NCBI GenBank assembly: GCA_000787465.1
Contig: JSYX01000718.1
Span: forward strand, 1 to 15,807
Direction of reading: 5' to 3'
DNA: 15,807 nucleotides
Source of the DNA: Thermomucor indicae-seudaticae
Lineage: Eukaryota; Mucoromycota; Mucoromycetes; Mucorales; Lichtheimiaceae
The notes under the pieces are model-generated. The model was not told where the DNA came from. It worked only from the letters and a program-made list of their open reading frames with translations, and ran no database searches. A program made the translations under genes and the position numbers. Shown one piece after another: positions 1 to 9,100 of this stretch; position 1 is the first letter of the stretch, and each line of letters opens with the position of its first letter.

Positions 1-12
1 GAGTTTCAAAAA

Positions 13-30
13 CGGTACAATTTCGTACCG
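13..30. repeat. short hairpin in the partial left-edge intron
   Basis: A perfect 6-bp inverted repeat (CGGTAC, 6-nt spacer, GTACCG) lies in the first 65 bases. Those bases look like the 3' end of an intron: stops occur in the reading frame used downstream, and a TTTATCAG acceptor ends at 65. No function can be assigned; a stem this short may be chance. Confidence 0.3.
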
Positions 31-65
31 GTCGGAAAAGAACCCATTAATAAGTAGTTTATCAG

Positions 66-1190
66 TCTTTCCGACGTTGGGGGATTGCCCACTATGATGA
101 GCATGCCAAGAAGGGCGAAATATCTTACTTCATTGCGTATTTCGAAGCTGACCCGCAATTGGTATACCTGGCAAACACCTTGCAGACGAAAAAGGCAGCG
201 ATTGTGAGCCCCGATGGCGATCTGTTTGCATACCCTGGCGCACTGGATGCAATCGTAAGTGTACAGAAACCCATCTATCTTTTCATTTTATACCTGAATA
301 ATAAAGTTGTACATATCATAGCGCGTGCTTAAGCTCGTCAACAAAGATAATACGACAGCAGGTGCTATGGTGTCCACCAAGAGGACGTTACTAGAGAAAT
401 TAAAACTTGTCAAGGGCGCAGATTTTGTAAAGGTGAGTATGTTTTATGGAACTCTAGTAAACGACTAGATTTTGCAAGGTCTGACGTGAGACGCCTCTTT
501 CGCACAGGCTGAGAAGATTCTTGCTTTGATTTGCGCACTAGCTGGAAATGATTACGCGATGAACGTCTACAGAAGATCATTTGCATGGGCCAAAGACTTC
601 CTAGTTGCAGCACCACAAGAGCTCCCAGCTGATGAGCTTCTCGATAGGGCAAGTGCTGAAGTATTGCTATCTACATACGATGTCATTGCCTTTAACGCAT
701 TTAGCCACAAGACCGATTCATGCAGACGTTACATCAATTTTCAGCCCCTTGTAAACGATCTGGAGCTTCAACCTCTCCATACATCACCAAACTTTGCCGT
801 TAACCTGAATGAAAGCGTACTTGAGAAAATTCGAGAAGCGGCATCGTCATCAAGAGGAGTTGTCCCTCCTGTTGGTACGTTGTAAAAGAATGTGAAACCT
901 GATGTACCCGTTCTGAAAGGCTAGACGTAGTTACAAAATGGCGTCCGAAGCACCCCGAGTGGCCGCGGTACAAGCTCACTTCCGCGGCATTGCCACCTCC
1001 AACTATACTTGCACCAACCGACGACACACGTACGAGGCAAGCTCGTAAAAAATCCAGGCCCCTGAAGGAACCTCGAGCAGAAGTAGTTTTGATGAAATCT
1101 ACGGTGCCCCTCCGCGCACAAGGAAACAAAGGAAGGCTCACTTGGCAGGATCTTCCGAGCCGGTCTCGAAGCAATCCAGAAAAACTGTAG
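66..1190 (+). CDS. XPG/EXO1/FEN1-like 5' structure-specific nuclease, 3' portion, spliced
   Basis: Exons read 66-254, 322-432, 508-874 and 925 onward; earlier exons lie off the left edge. The family cuts flaps and 5' ends of branched DNA using metal-binding acidic residues in a PIN-like fold. Seen here: an EADPQLVYL motif (Glu at 144, Asp at 150), like the EADAQ of EXO1; SPDGDLFAY (Asp at 213 and 219), like the second acidic pair; and LICALAGNDY (Asp at 550), like the GxDY of the helix-hairpin-helix region. A Pro-rich, strongly basic tail follows (RQARKKSRPLK near 1035-1070), a possible nuclear localisation signal. Phases agree across all three introns. In frame 3 the last exon stops at 1188-1190, but by then a second frame (from 1049) is open and runs into the Fanzor coding region, so this may be the N-terminal part of one larger protein. 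The family call rests on motifs only; the EXO1, FEN1 or XPG subgroup is not resolved. Confidence 0.68.
255..321 (+). other. intron in the XPG-like gene (67 nt)
   Basis: GTAAGT donor and TATCATAG acceptor, with a CTGAAT branch-like site. It falls between two complete codons and joins the acidic-motif exon to the exon starting RVLKLVNKDN. Confidence 0.75.
433..507 (+). other. intron in the XPG-like gene (75 nt)
   Basis: GTGAGT donor, CTGAC branch sequence near 481, CGCACAG acceptor; phase 0. It joins KGADFVK to AEKILALICALAGNDY, rebuilding the expected nuclease motif order. Confidence 0.8.
875..924 (+). other. intron in the XPG-like gene (50 nt)
   Basis: GTACGT donor and GGCTAG acceptor, with CTGAAAG just upstream of the acceptor. 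Without splicing the frame stops at 883-885. With splicing it continues as KWRPKHPEWPRYKL and the basic tail, which reads as coding. This splice carries the nuclease frame into the region that leads to the Fanzor frame. Confidence 0.6.
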
Positions 1191-3783
1191 CTTTTACTGC
1201 TGGATTTTTCTCATCGGTGTTGTCGGCTGCGCGTGCACGCGACGAATCAAGCGCGTATCCTTATGCCAGGTTCCTGTGTACGCTTATAAGAAGGGAAGTT
1301 GAAAACTTAAAGCTCATCAAGCAAACTGCTACACAAATGGCCAATCTGGCGCTGCGGCTGGCGTTCGAGGGTGATTTCGAGAATGACTTTCTACACATGA
1401 TATACCGCAACTTTTTCGAATCGGATAGAACCGAGAAAGGCATCCGGGCGAACGTAGAGGGTGCCTCAAAGTCTGGCGGTCAAAAAACCTGGCAATGGAT
1501 ATGCCATATGGCGACGCTTTATCATCACAACGAGCAGGAGAATAAGCTCATCGTACCAACGTATCCAGCACAACATCCCGCGTTGGACCGAAATGGGTCC
1601 ATTGACAATCCCAATAAACTCGTCGCCTATCCCGATGACCCTTCAATCACAGCTCTAGTTATCCTGACGGATGACAACAGACCATTAGGGAATTTGCTAC
1701 TGCTTGCGCGACGGGTCTGGTTCGAAGGCTATGCAGAACGCTTTGATGAAATGCAACGCTACTCGATTTTGAATATCGCCAACGTCTGTTTGGGCAAGCG
1801 TCCCGAGAACTGGACGAAAGGTTTAGAGCCAATATCATAGATCATTTTCTTGCCAGGTACGCGGCGTACCTGTCTGCACGTGTGGCGCTGCGAGCGGGAT
1901 CCATACCAGGTTGGCCAGACGCGGACTCCATCGTGGCGTGGTGGAGACGCCAGGACCGAAGTGCTCAGCTGCTGGACGGTCGGTTGATTAAATATGCGTT
2001 CCCAAAGATTCAATACGCTGCACGCAGACAGATACTTTCGCTCGCAAAGGCAATGCAATACAAAGGAGTGTGCACGCGCGATGAGATCATATTTGCCATC
2101 CAGGAGAAAGCCGTCCGTCTCAGAGCCGTCCCCACGGATTGGCCGAAACATGAACATCTCTCTCTGTATCTCGCAACCAAGATTTTACGGATTCCACTGA
2201 AGACCACGGACGCAGGCTATGAAGTATCAGCGCTTATAGAGAACCAACCTTCGCATGTGCAGAATAATATCCTGCACTTTATTGACTCTCAGCGCACTGA
2301 ACTTGAAGCTGCGTATGGGAAATCGATCGTGGACAAGCAAACGGGGGCAGGACAGGTGGATGTATCTCGTTGTCTTGGACTTACTCAGGCAGCACCTGGG
2401 CAAGGACATATTCGAAAGGAAATGGCTTTCCTTCTTAAAGTGACCATGGACATTCACGCGTCATCCTTTTGTTCCGGGTTTGCGATTGCCCCGACGTGTA
2501 CACGTAGCAACGCGAACGCAAGTTTTTCACGCTCTGCTGTGCATCACATGCTGACACATTTGAACTTGTTTGCGACTACTGCAGAGCAAGCCATTGCTGA
2601 ACAAATGACGTCATCTTACAATCGCTCTGACCAGAAGGATTCTTTGCAGTATCTGTTTGACATATCCCAAATGGCGACGCAAAAACTAGATGAAGCGATT
2701 GTAATTAAGAAAAGAAGATATACAAGCAAGCTACGGCAAATTGTCGCCACAGCAACTGGCGATCATATTGCTCGATATGAACAATGTGATATGTTTTCGA
2801 CGAATGGATTCAAATGCTCCGCTTATTACTTTGACTGGAAGACACCGAAAAGCAAGTATAAGCCTACATTACCGGAAGCAGCCTCACTTGCTGGGTGTCA
2901 GCGGGATGTCCAAGGCATTTTGGGTGTTGATTCTGGCCAAACATTTACAGCAGCAAGCTTCTACATGCCATTACCTGATGGCGTAGACTCAGACCCTTGT
3001 GTGTTACTGAATGTATACGTTACAAGCGGTGTGCGTTTGGCAATCAGAGGGTCAGAACTCTTGGGGGAGTCTCGGAAGCATGCATCTTGGTTGGAGAGGA
3101 ACATTGACCATAATGATCATATAAGACTGGCGCAAGCTGCCATGTCCAAAGGAAGTACAGGTGGAGACCTTCAAGCCTACCTTACCTACGTGCAAGGCTG
3201 GCAGAGCGCCAGTGGAGCTGAAATGCGTAAGTTCTATTCCAAACCATCTGTAATCCGACGAAGCTGGGCAGCATCAAGGTCCAAGACAAAGATACTAGAC
3301 CAAAGCACATGGCTTATTTTGAAAAGTGCGCCTGTTACAGGTTCATGGACTGTATTGGCGATCGGCATGGATGGCTTGGGCAGCCCGGTGGCCTATGGCG
3401 CCCCTGCGTCAATGGAAGGACGGTTTTTAGAGGTGCTACAGAGACATGCCAAGGAGATTGGGTCCTTCCTAGTGGTGAGTGTAAACGAGTACTTCACGTC
3501 ACGTATATGTCCAGCTTGTCTGGCAGTTGGCAACATTAATCAAGTGGAAGCGATGAGAAAGCTTCCCCATGGCAAATGGGGCGGAGACTCTGACTCACTT
3601 GACAATGAAGGGAAGTACGCAATGACGCGTGTGAGACGCTGTCCGGCATGTGGAACCATTTTCCATCGAGATACGATGGCTGCCAATAACATTGCATCTA
3701 TAGCTGGTTGTATTGTCAGATACGGTACTCGTCCAGCTTGTTTCGTTGCACCCAGCACTCCCGTTAAATCAACTACTAGGTGA
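1049..3783 (+). CDS. Fanzor: eukaryotic TnpB-like RNA-guided nuclease (RuvC + zinc ribbon), frame broken in its N-terminal half
   Basis: Fanzors are eukaryotic relatives of TnpB and Cas12: transposon-linked nucleases that use an RNA made near the 3' end of their own gene. The catalytic half is unbroken from 1750 to 3783. RuvC-I is GILGVDSG (Asp 2929-2931). The Glu of VNEYFTS is at 3487-3489, in the place described for the relocated Fanzor glutamate. A four-Cys zinc ribbon follows (CPAC at 3508-3519, CPAC at 3640-3651, with a 40-residue insert). RuvC-III is HRDTMAANNI (Asp 3670-3672). The N-terminal half (about 230 codons, 1142-1840) is in another frame. Phases match one gene if a base is missing near 1767-1770, or if 1788-1840 is a 53-nt intron. 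A similar break near 1087-1090 separates it from the XPG-like exons. An ATG at 938 with a 968-1057 intron is an alternative separate start. Full length would be about 900 codons, or more if fused to the nuclease exons. No transposase partner or terminal repeats were found. Confidence 0.85.
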
Positions 3784-3806
3784 AACCTGGCGTTCACCCC
3801 AGGTTT
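3783..3806 (+). other. 8-bp perfect hairpin overlapping the Fanzor stop codon
   Basis: AAACCTGG (3783-3790) and CCAGGTTT (3799-3806) pair perfectly around an 8-nt loop, starting at the last base of the Fanzor TGA stop. In TnpB and Fanzor loci the guide-scaffold RNA is made from the 3' end of the gene and its downstream flank, so this stem is a candidate part of it. There is no T-run typical of an intrinsic terminator. The RNA role is inference only. Confidence 0.45.
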
Positions 3807-4078
3807 TCTAAAACTACGGGTAAGTTACCAAACATGCCATTTGTAAGCACCGAGTGCTAAAAGAGCCTTCTTTCCCTCTGTCTGCTTCCACATCATCTTC
3901 ACTGCAAATTTTACCAACTGTATGCGCCAATAATTTTTGTGCTTTCCGTGAAACACCCATTGTATCTACACAAACCTTTTTGTACATTTGTCCAAAATTT
4001 CAGCATCAAGCCTGTAAACGACACGTAAAGTGTGAATCGTCTCTTCGTTCTAGTACGTTCTGCTAGCTGAAACACCAG
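3807..4078. other. stretch between Fanzor and the candidate exon, no gene seen
   Basis: AT-rich sequence with no sustained coding frame. A donor-like GGGTAAGT occurs at 3818-3825 and an acceptor-like AACACCAG ends at 4078, so much of it could be an intron. It is also where the guide part of a Fanzor RNA would be expected. No terminal inverted repeat to any part of 1-1200 was found by eye. Confidence 0.4.
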
Positions 4079-4214
4079 CAATCGCTGTTCCTGGATCGAG
4101 GGATTGCCGGAACCAGTGCCAGGTGCCGCCGTCGGTCCTTCAATCCTTGATGTTGCATCACCAGAGGCGACGGTCACATCACACAATAGCTCTGGAGTTT
4201 CTACATTCATTTGA
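4079..4214 (+). CDS. candidate terminal exon of an unrecognised gene
   Basis: After the AACACCAG acceptor, frame 3 is open for 44 codons to TGA at 4212-4214. It is GC-richer than its flanks and reads like a Pro/Ala/Val-rich tail (IEGLPEPVPGAAVGPSILD). It ends 14 bp before the SEM1 start, so it would overlap the SEM1 promoter or 5' UTR. It could be the last exon of the gene whose upstream exons lie at 66-1190, with the Fanzor inside that gene, or an unrelated fragment. The opposite strand is also open from 4210 to 3911, so orientation is uncertain. Confidence 0.3.
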
Positions 4215-4228
4215 TCTTCACCTTCAAA

Positions 4229-4606
4229 ATGTCAGCACCCGCGTTGCAGAATAAGCAAGATCAAAACGAGGATCAAAAGAATCTTCCACAGCTAGGCTCT
4301 TTGGAAGAAGACGACGAATTTGAGGAGTTTGCTGCAGAAGGTCAGAGAATCTTTTTGTTCAACTCTCACTTTTTGCGGAGCTGACGCATTAGCTATAGAT
4401 TGGGGAGAAGGAGAAGAGGACAATGACGATTTTCACTTTTGGGAGGATAACTGGGATGACGACGACATCGAAGACGACTTTTCGAAGCAATTACGGTATG
4501 TTTAGCTCGATAACTTTTGGACGAATCGCCGCACGCTGATCTCGCTCCCTGTTACAGGGCCGAACTCGAAAAGCTCTCACAGCAACCGCAACCTATGAAT
4601 ATGTAA
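4229..4606 (+). CDS. SEM1: SEM1/DSS1, small acidic subunit of the 26S proteasome lid
   Basis: Sem1/Dss1 is a tiny disordered acidic protein that holds the Rpn3-Rpn7 part of the proteasome lid together; it also serves in the TREX-2 mRNA-export complex and binds BRCA2-like proteins where present. Exons 4229-4340, 4399-4495 and 4558-4606 give 85 residues, the usual family length. Seen: the first acidic block [10 protein letters not shown] (residues 25-34), the second block with the conserved tryptophans [10 protein letters not shown] (51-60), [13 protein letters not shown] (63-75) and a short polar tail ending in Met. Both introns are short (58 and 62 nt), carry CTGAC or CTGAT branch sites and keep phase. 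The ATG follows TTCAAA and is the only start that gives the conserved N-terminus. Nothing is broken. Confidence 0.96.
4341..4398 (+). other. SEM1: SEM1 intron 1 (58 nt)
   Basis: GTCAGA donor, CTGAC branch at 4381-4385, GCTATAG acceptor, phase 1. An earlier AG at 4391-4392 is skipped; using the later one rebuilds the conserved AEDW sequence. Confidence 0.9.
4496..4557 (+). other. SEM1: SEM1 intron 2 (62 nt)
   Basis: GTATGT donor, CTGAT branch, GTTACAG acceptor. Splicing rebuilds QLRAELEK, which is conserved in the family. Confidence 0.92.
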
Positions 4607-4939
4607 ACAAGGTTGTACCTCGGCATTTCAACGCACATACCTTCTTCATTGGTCTTATACAGTGTATACTGCGTTCCATTATTCTTCCGGTGTAATTTAC
4701 ATTTTCTCGATAAACGCTACGGTGCACCGTATGTTCTTTGCGAGGCAAATGCACACTAAACGGCCATGACTGATAATTGCCACATGTTATTAAATGTGAC
4801 GTTTCTCCATTCATTATTCCTTGAGTACTATGACTAAAAAAGGGTCACGAAAACGTTTGCAGTTTGGAGAAGACGCACTTAGGCAAAGATAGCTTTTATC
4901 TATATCAAAATACACCCGATATTGCGTCCAAGATGGTCT
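4607..4939. other. intergenic stretch downstream of SEM1
   Basis: AT-rich sequence with no convincing reading frame on either strand; presumably the SEM1 3' UTR and spacer. The minus-strand frame at 4593-4814 overlaps the last SEM1 exon and has no recognisable motif. Confidence 0.5.
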
Positions 4940-5660
4940 TTATTCACCAAAAGACTTTGTGACACGAAGTACTTTCAGCTCGGGAGCCCCAACAGCATCC
5001 AGACCGAGGGATCACGACTTGACTCCCATCCGATGGCATTTAGGCTGGCTGTCTGGCGAGAAGCCGAAGCCCTGCGTCCGCTCCGGAGACCCTTCTGGAA
5101 CATCACGAGCACGTCTCATATCTTGCCTACAAGTGCATCGGCGCCTCATGCAACCGTACACTCTTTCTGACTTCCTTGTCTACCATTCTCAACAGACTGC
5201 GAAATCTCCTCCTGCGTCCAAAGTCGGTCAACACTATTGGACATGTACATGGCCAGACATGTATGACATTCTGGTCGAGCTGGAATTCGTCTACCATCCT
5301 CACGGTCAACGTTAGCTACTACGCCAACAAAGCTCGACGACCAGTTCCTCAAGTCGGTTAGCTCTAGCACCAAGATATTTCTGCCTTCTTATCCTTCTTC
5401 CTGCTTGCCATCTTTCACCGACAGATAAGAATGGATCCTCCCCATCTTTTCCATATCTTCGTGTCGTATTGTCTTTTCCTTTCTCCTATGCGCTTTTATT
5501 GTGTCTAGTTCCCTCTACATGTTGCTTCTCGTCTTCCTGCCTATATCTTTTTGCCCTATTTACCCATGTTTTGCATTCCCCTTTTCTTTTTAGACCTGGT
5601 GAGAGCAATACGTTTTTTTTAGCGAGCGCTCATTTCGTCTTTAATCAAACTTTTATTAAA
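4940..5660 (+). mobile_element. old 3' fragment of a LINE (non-LTR retrotransposon)
   Basis: Frame 3 at about 4985-5310 matches, in order, the C-terminal end of the LINE at 13407-15594. RWHLGWLSGEKPKPC corresponds to RWRLGWMSSGKPWPC, then SCLQVHRRL to QCLKAHQRL, then YWTCTWPDMYDILVELE to YWSVIWPAVCALLLEID. A pyrimidine-rich 3' UTR follows, ending near 5625-5660 with GCGCTCAT, CGT and TTAAT elements that the other copy shares at 15559-15580. The reverse transcriptase is absent, as expected of a 5'-truncated insertion. Divergence is much greater than a recent insertion would show. The left edge is uncertain; ACTTTGT at 4954-4960 and 5660-5666 might be a worn target duplication but is too short to trust. 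Confidence 0.7.
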
Positions 5661-5757
5661 CTTTGTTCGATTCCCAGCTTCCCCGGTGGGCAAACCGAAT
5701 CGTGGGCTCCCCTTTCACTGGTGGCCAGCGAGGAACATGGTACTTACCTTGACCCTA

Positions 5758-5931
5758 CTTACCTGAAAGATCTATCGTGAGCGATCGTCTCTAAAAAAGT
5801 AAACATTGTGGGCAGTGCCATAGTCGCCCAAGAAAAAGGAAGTTAGCAATCGACGGCTCAATTGTGAATTTACCTGAAAACTGGTTGCCTTGCAAAATCC
5901 ATCGTGGGCGGTCGTCTTTGAAAAAAAGAAA
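5758..5931 (+). repeat. imperfect direct repeat pair
   Basis: A unit at 5758-5803 recurs at 5871-5931. Both start TTACCTGAAA and both contain ATCNATCGTGNGCGNTCGTCT followed by an A-rich run; the second has about 18 extra bases near its start. The spacing is about 113 bp. No coding frame runs through it convincingly. It may be a remnant of a small repeat family or a local duplication. Confidence 0.6.
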
Positions 5932-6196
5932 AAGAAGTCAACGAAAGGACCGAAGAAAAGGAGATGGGGTATCAACGCGATTTTATAATTGCGCGCACGC
6001 CGTCAAAAAATTTTTATTCGGGAGAACAAAAATCAATCAAAAAGGCCTCAAAAATGCCTCTCTTTTCATAGTCTTCTGTGGACGCATCCGAATCTTTCCT
6101 GTTCTAAGAGAGGGAGAGAAATCCTGTCATATGGAACGTTTCTTGAGTGGATCAATTAACATTAACTACATGCAGTACCGAAGTCTTTGGCGCTGC

Positions 6197-9100
6197 TCAT
6201 ATGCTTTTGGCCAGGTGATTGTTCAGATAATGGCCAAAGAGTGGATCGAGCGCCGAAATATCACGCAGAGCGCGAATAAATTCTTGGTCAGCCGCCAACT
6301 GCATTCGTTGGGCCTCAAGCGAGGCCTGGGCTTCTGTGAGATATCACAATGAAAAATAGAAATAAAGTCAAAAGAACAAACGAAACTGAATATATCGTGT
6401 TCTATTAGAGTGATAACTCTACTGTATCTATACTGCTCTGAAGATTCCTAATCACAGGCGTTGTCTCTGTCGTCAATTGGAATGAGAACGAACATAACAG
6501 AACAGCTCAGTTCAGTTCAATTCAATTCAATTCATAACAGAAGGTACCATATTAGTTTAGATCAGAATGTGTTGTCAAAGTGTTGTCTGAGCCCCTGATT
6601 CTGGAAGCTAAGATATGCATGAGCCGGAACGTGGTGCGTAATCGAATTTACCACAGTAACAATTGACACTCAGAAGACAGAGCTGGATAATGGTCCAGAA
6701 ACCAGGTATGGGTTTCCCAAAACTTGTAACGAGAAGATGTCTGATACGACAGCTCCTTTGGTAATGCGCTTTACATGGGCTTTTATTGTACTTGTACGAT
6801 CTTCCAGCTTAGCAATGGTTGCCCGAAAGAGCGGACTTCTTTGAGATCGTCCATAGAAGCCAGGAAACAAGGGAGAGAGAAAGCATGAGAGACGTTGCAC
6901 GTAGCGTTGCATTGAGCTATCTCAGAAACAAAATCGCTGGAAAAATGTCTATGACGATAGAAGCTGTTCAAAGCGAACTAAAGAAGAGAGTATATTGTCA
7001 CCGAAAACAAAACGACTGGTTAAATTCATGTTTCCCTTTTAGAAATGGAGTATCTTTTCGATTAGCAGCGCAGAAGAGGGTTTTCACGAATCCCATATGG
7101 TGCGCGTCACCTGGACTCGACGATTTTTTTCGGTTCGTTTCAGCTCTTAGTAGAGGAAGTACAGACAATATGTCGCAAAACTAATACATAAGTATGCTTT
7201 TTATGCATCTAAAGAATATTTATCGTGTATTATCTTTGAGAGATATTGTCTGTGTGTTCCCCGTTAAGAACTGAAATGGATCGAAAAATTGTCGAGTCTA
7301 GGTGACACGAACGATACCATTGAACATTTTTCTTTTCCATGAAGTCTTTATTTCGGAGTGCCTCGATCATCTGCACTTATTTTCGAGTCGAGGTATGCTC
7401 ATCTAAATTCCTCGCCACTTCATCATGAACCTACTGTCATACTTGATAATTGCATCATTGGAGGAATTACTTTTAATCAAATAAGGTGGTAAAACCCCAG
7501 AACTCGGATTGGATGTAGTATGTGGGCATGACTGAGCATCGGATAAATAGACACATATGCATATATTGTGTACAATTCATCTGCGTAGCTATTGCCATTT
7601 ATGGTAGAAAGATCTCGGCTTGATGGATGAGTACAGGGAAGATAGAGCAGGAAAACTAGATTTATTTCATATTGCAAATTACGATTGTATGCCACAAACC
7701 CCAAGACATTAGGGTTACGACCGACTTGAGGTCTATCAGATTGTTAAAAATCCATTTTGCCGACTCTGCTGCTGTCAGTGGAGTTCCATTTCGATCTGTC
7801 AGTCTCCGATATTCTCATAGCTCGATTTTGAGAATTGACTACTCATTATATTTTCGTGCGGATCACTCGCGAGACATTTGAATCAACATGAAGAATCCCC
7901 TCAAACATTTTGATTATTTACAACTTAATCACCATCGTCCTGCTCAATGCAGGACATATAGCAGTAACATATATATATATATATATAGAAAGAGAGAGAG
8001 AGAGATCTGGCCAAAAAGATCCACTCCTTACTTTTTGCTTTCTGCTGCTTCACACAGAGCCTCCAGCGACATTCTGACTTGATAAACTATAAGAATCCAC
8101 TTCCGGAAACACAATTCTGTCTTTTTCTGATGGGCTTATTATATTCTTGAGTGAGGAAGGAACAAAAAAGTAGTAGAAAAATGGCCAAGATCACGGAGCT
8201 TCAAGCTTAATTTTTATTCTAGATAGTCCATGTCCATAGCGTCCACTGCATCTGCATCTTCGCTTTAACTCTCTGAAATTTCGTCACCGCCAGCTGATCC
8301 TTGCTTTAAGTCCTGAGGGTACTATCTACGGTACTCTTGATTCTCTTTGAAGGACTTATTCCATAAGGGATCAGCCGGCTCGGCTTAAGTTTAACGAATA
8401 GCTGAAACCTAGGTCGCGAAGGTATCTACGAAGAGTCCTGTCAGCAACAACGAAATCCAAGTTGAAAAGCTCCATTCCAATGATACCTGAGTTTAGGGTC
8501 ACGCCGTTTTGGTTGCCTTTCATAATAACTTCGCCTACGGCTGTGACGAACGTTGGGTCCAGCTGCTTTTTCGGACGCCCAATCTTCAATTGATCGCGCA
8601 TTTTGTTCTCATGGCTGCAACGAATTGCCTCCTGCGCGACCGTCTCAGATACGCCAGTAGCCTCAGCAAGGCGCTTGCGCCTCGAGAAGTTCTCCCTCGA
8701 CTTTGGTCTCACGTTATGAGCCTCCAAGTACCAGTGAGCCCTGACGAGCATCTTGAATTCATTTCCAGTCAGAGGAGCTCCATCACGTATAAATGAGTCG
8801 CGAGTTATAGTAGAGAGTTAATATTTTACAAGAAGGCATATTAGAGAGAGAAGAAAGTTTTTCACTTAAAAGCCAGAGGGCACTTTCTAATAAGAATCAC
8901 GAGTTGTCTTAAGAGCCAAAGACAAGGGTCAATTTGCGGAGTGGATCTTTTTGGCCAGATCTCTCTATATATATTATTGCTTTTTATACCTCGCCTGCAC
9001 AATTCTCGTGCTAATCCGGCGGTCAACCTTCTCGAGCATTTCTGAAAGTTGAACGATCCGACGTAGTCCCAACAGTAGTCGTTGCCACTATAATCGCCTG

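Noticed and set aside
800..1174. 124-codon minus-strand frame
   Set aside because: Antisense to the XPG-like exons, which have motifs and phase-consistent introns.
1..3810. terminal inverted repeats of a Fanzor-carrying transposon
   Set aside because: I compared the left edge and the region after 3783 by eye and found no convincing long inverted or direct repeat; the element's left end may lie outside the window.
3911..4210. 99-codon minus-strand frame with an ATG 18 bp from the SEM1 start
   Set aside because: The start would sit inside the SEM1 upstream region with no room for a promoter, and the plus strand of the same DNA reads at least as well as coding. Kept only as a comment on 4079-4214.
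5660..5700. tRNA-like TTCGATTCC (B-box resemblance)
   Set aside because: No matching A box, acceptor stem or anticodon arm upstream; the match is one short word.
5469..5780. 103-codon plus-strand frame with hydrophobic start
   Set aside because: It translates the pyrimidine-rich LINE 3' UTR (Phe, Leu, Ser, Cys-rich) and runs past the element end; not a signal peptide or membrane protein.
5864..6352. 162-codon plus-strand frame
   Set aside because: No recognisable motif; its first part is Lys-rich translation of A-runs and its last part is antisense to the coding-like exon at 6325-6197.
6819..7184. 121-codon plus-strand frame
   Set aside because: Begins antisense to a candidate minus-strand exon, has no known motif, and shows no splice or start context that supports it over chance.
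7969..8004. CRISPR-like or telomeric array
   Set aside because: It is a simple TA/GA microsatellite; no spaced repeats and no telomere unit are present anywhere in the window.
8509..8796. 95-codon plus-strand frame
   Set aside because: Fully antisense to the transposase remnant, whose helix-turn-helix pattern is much more convincing.
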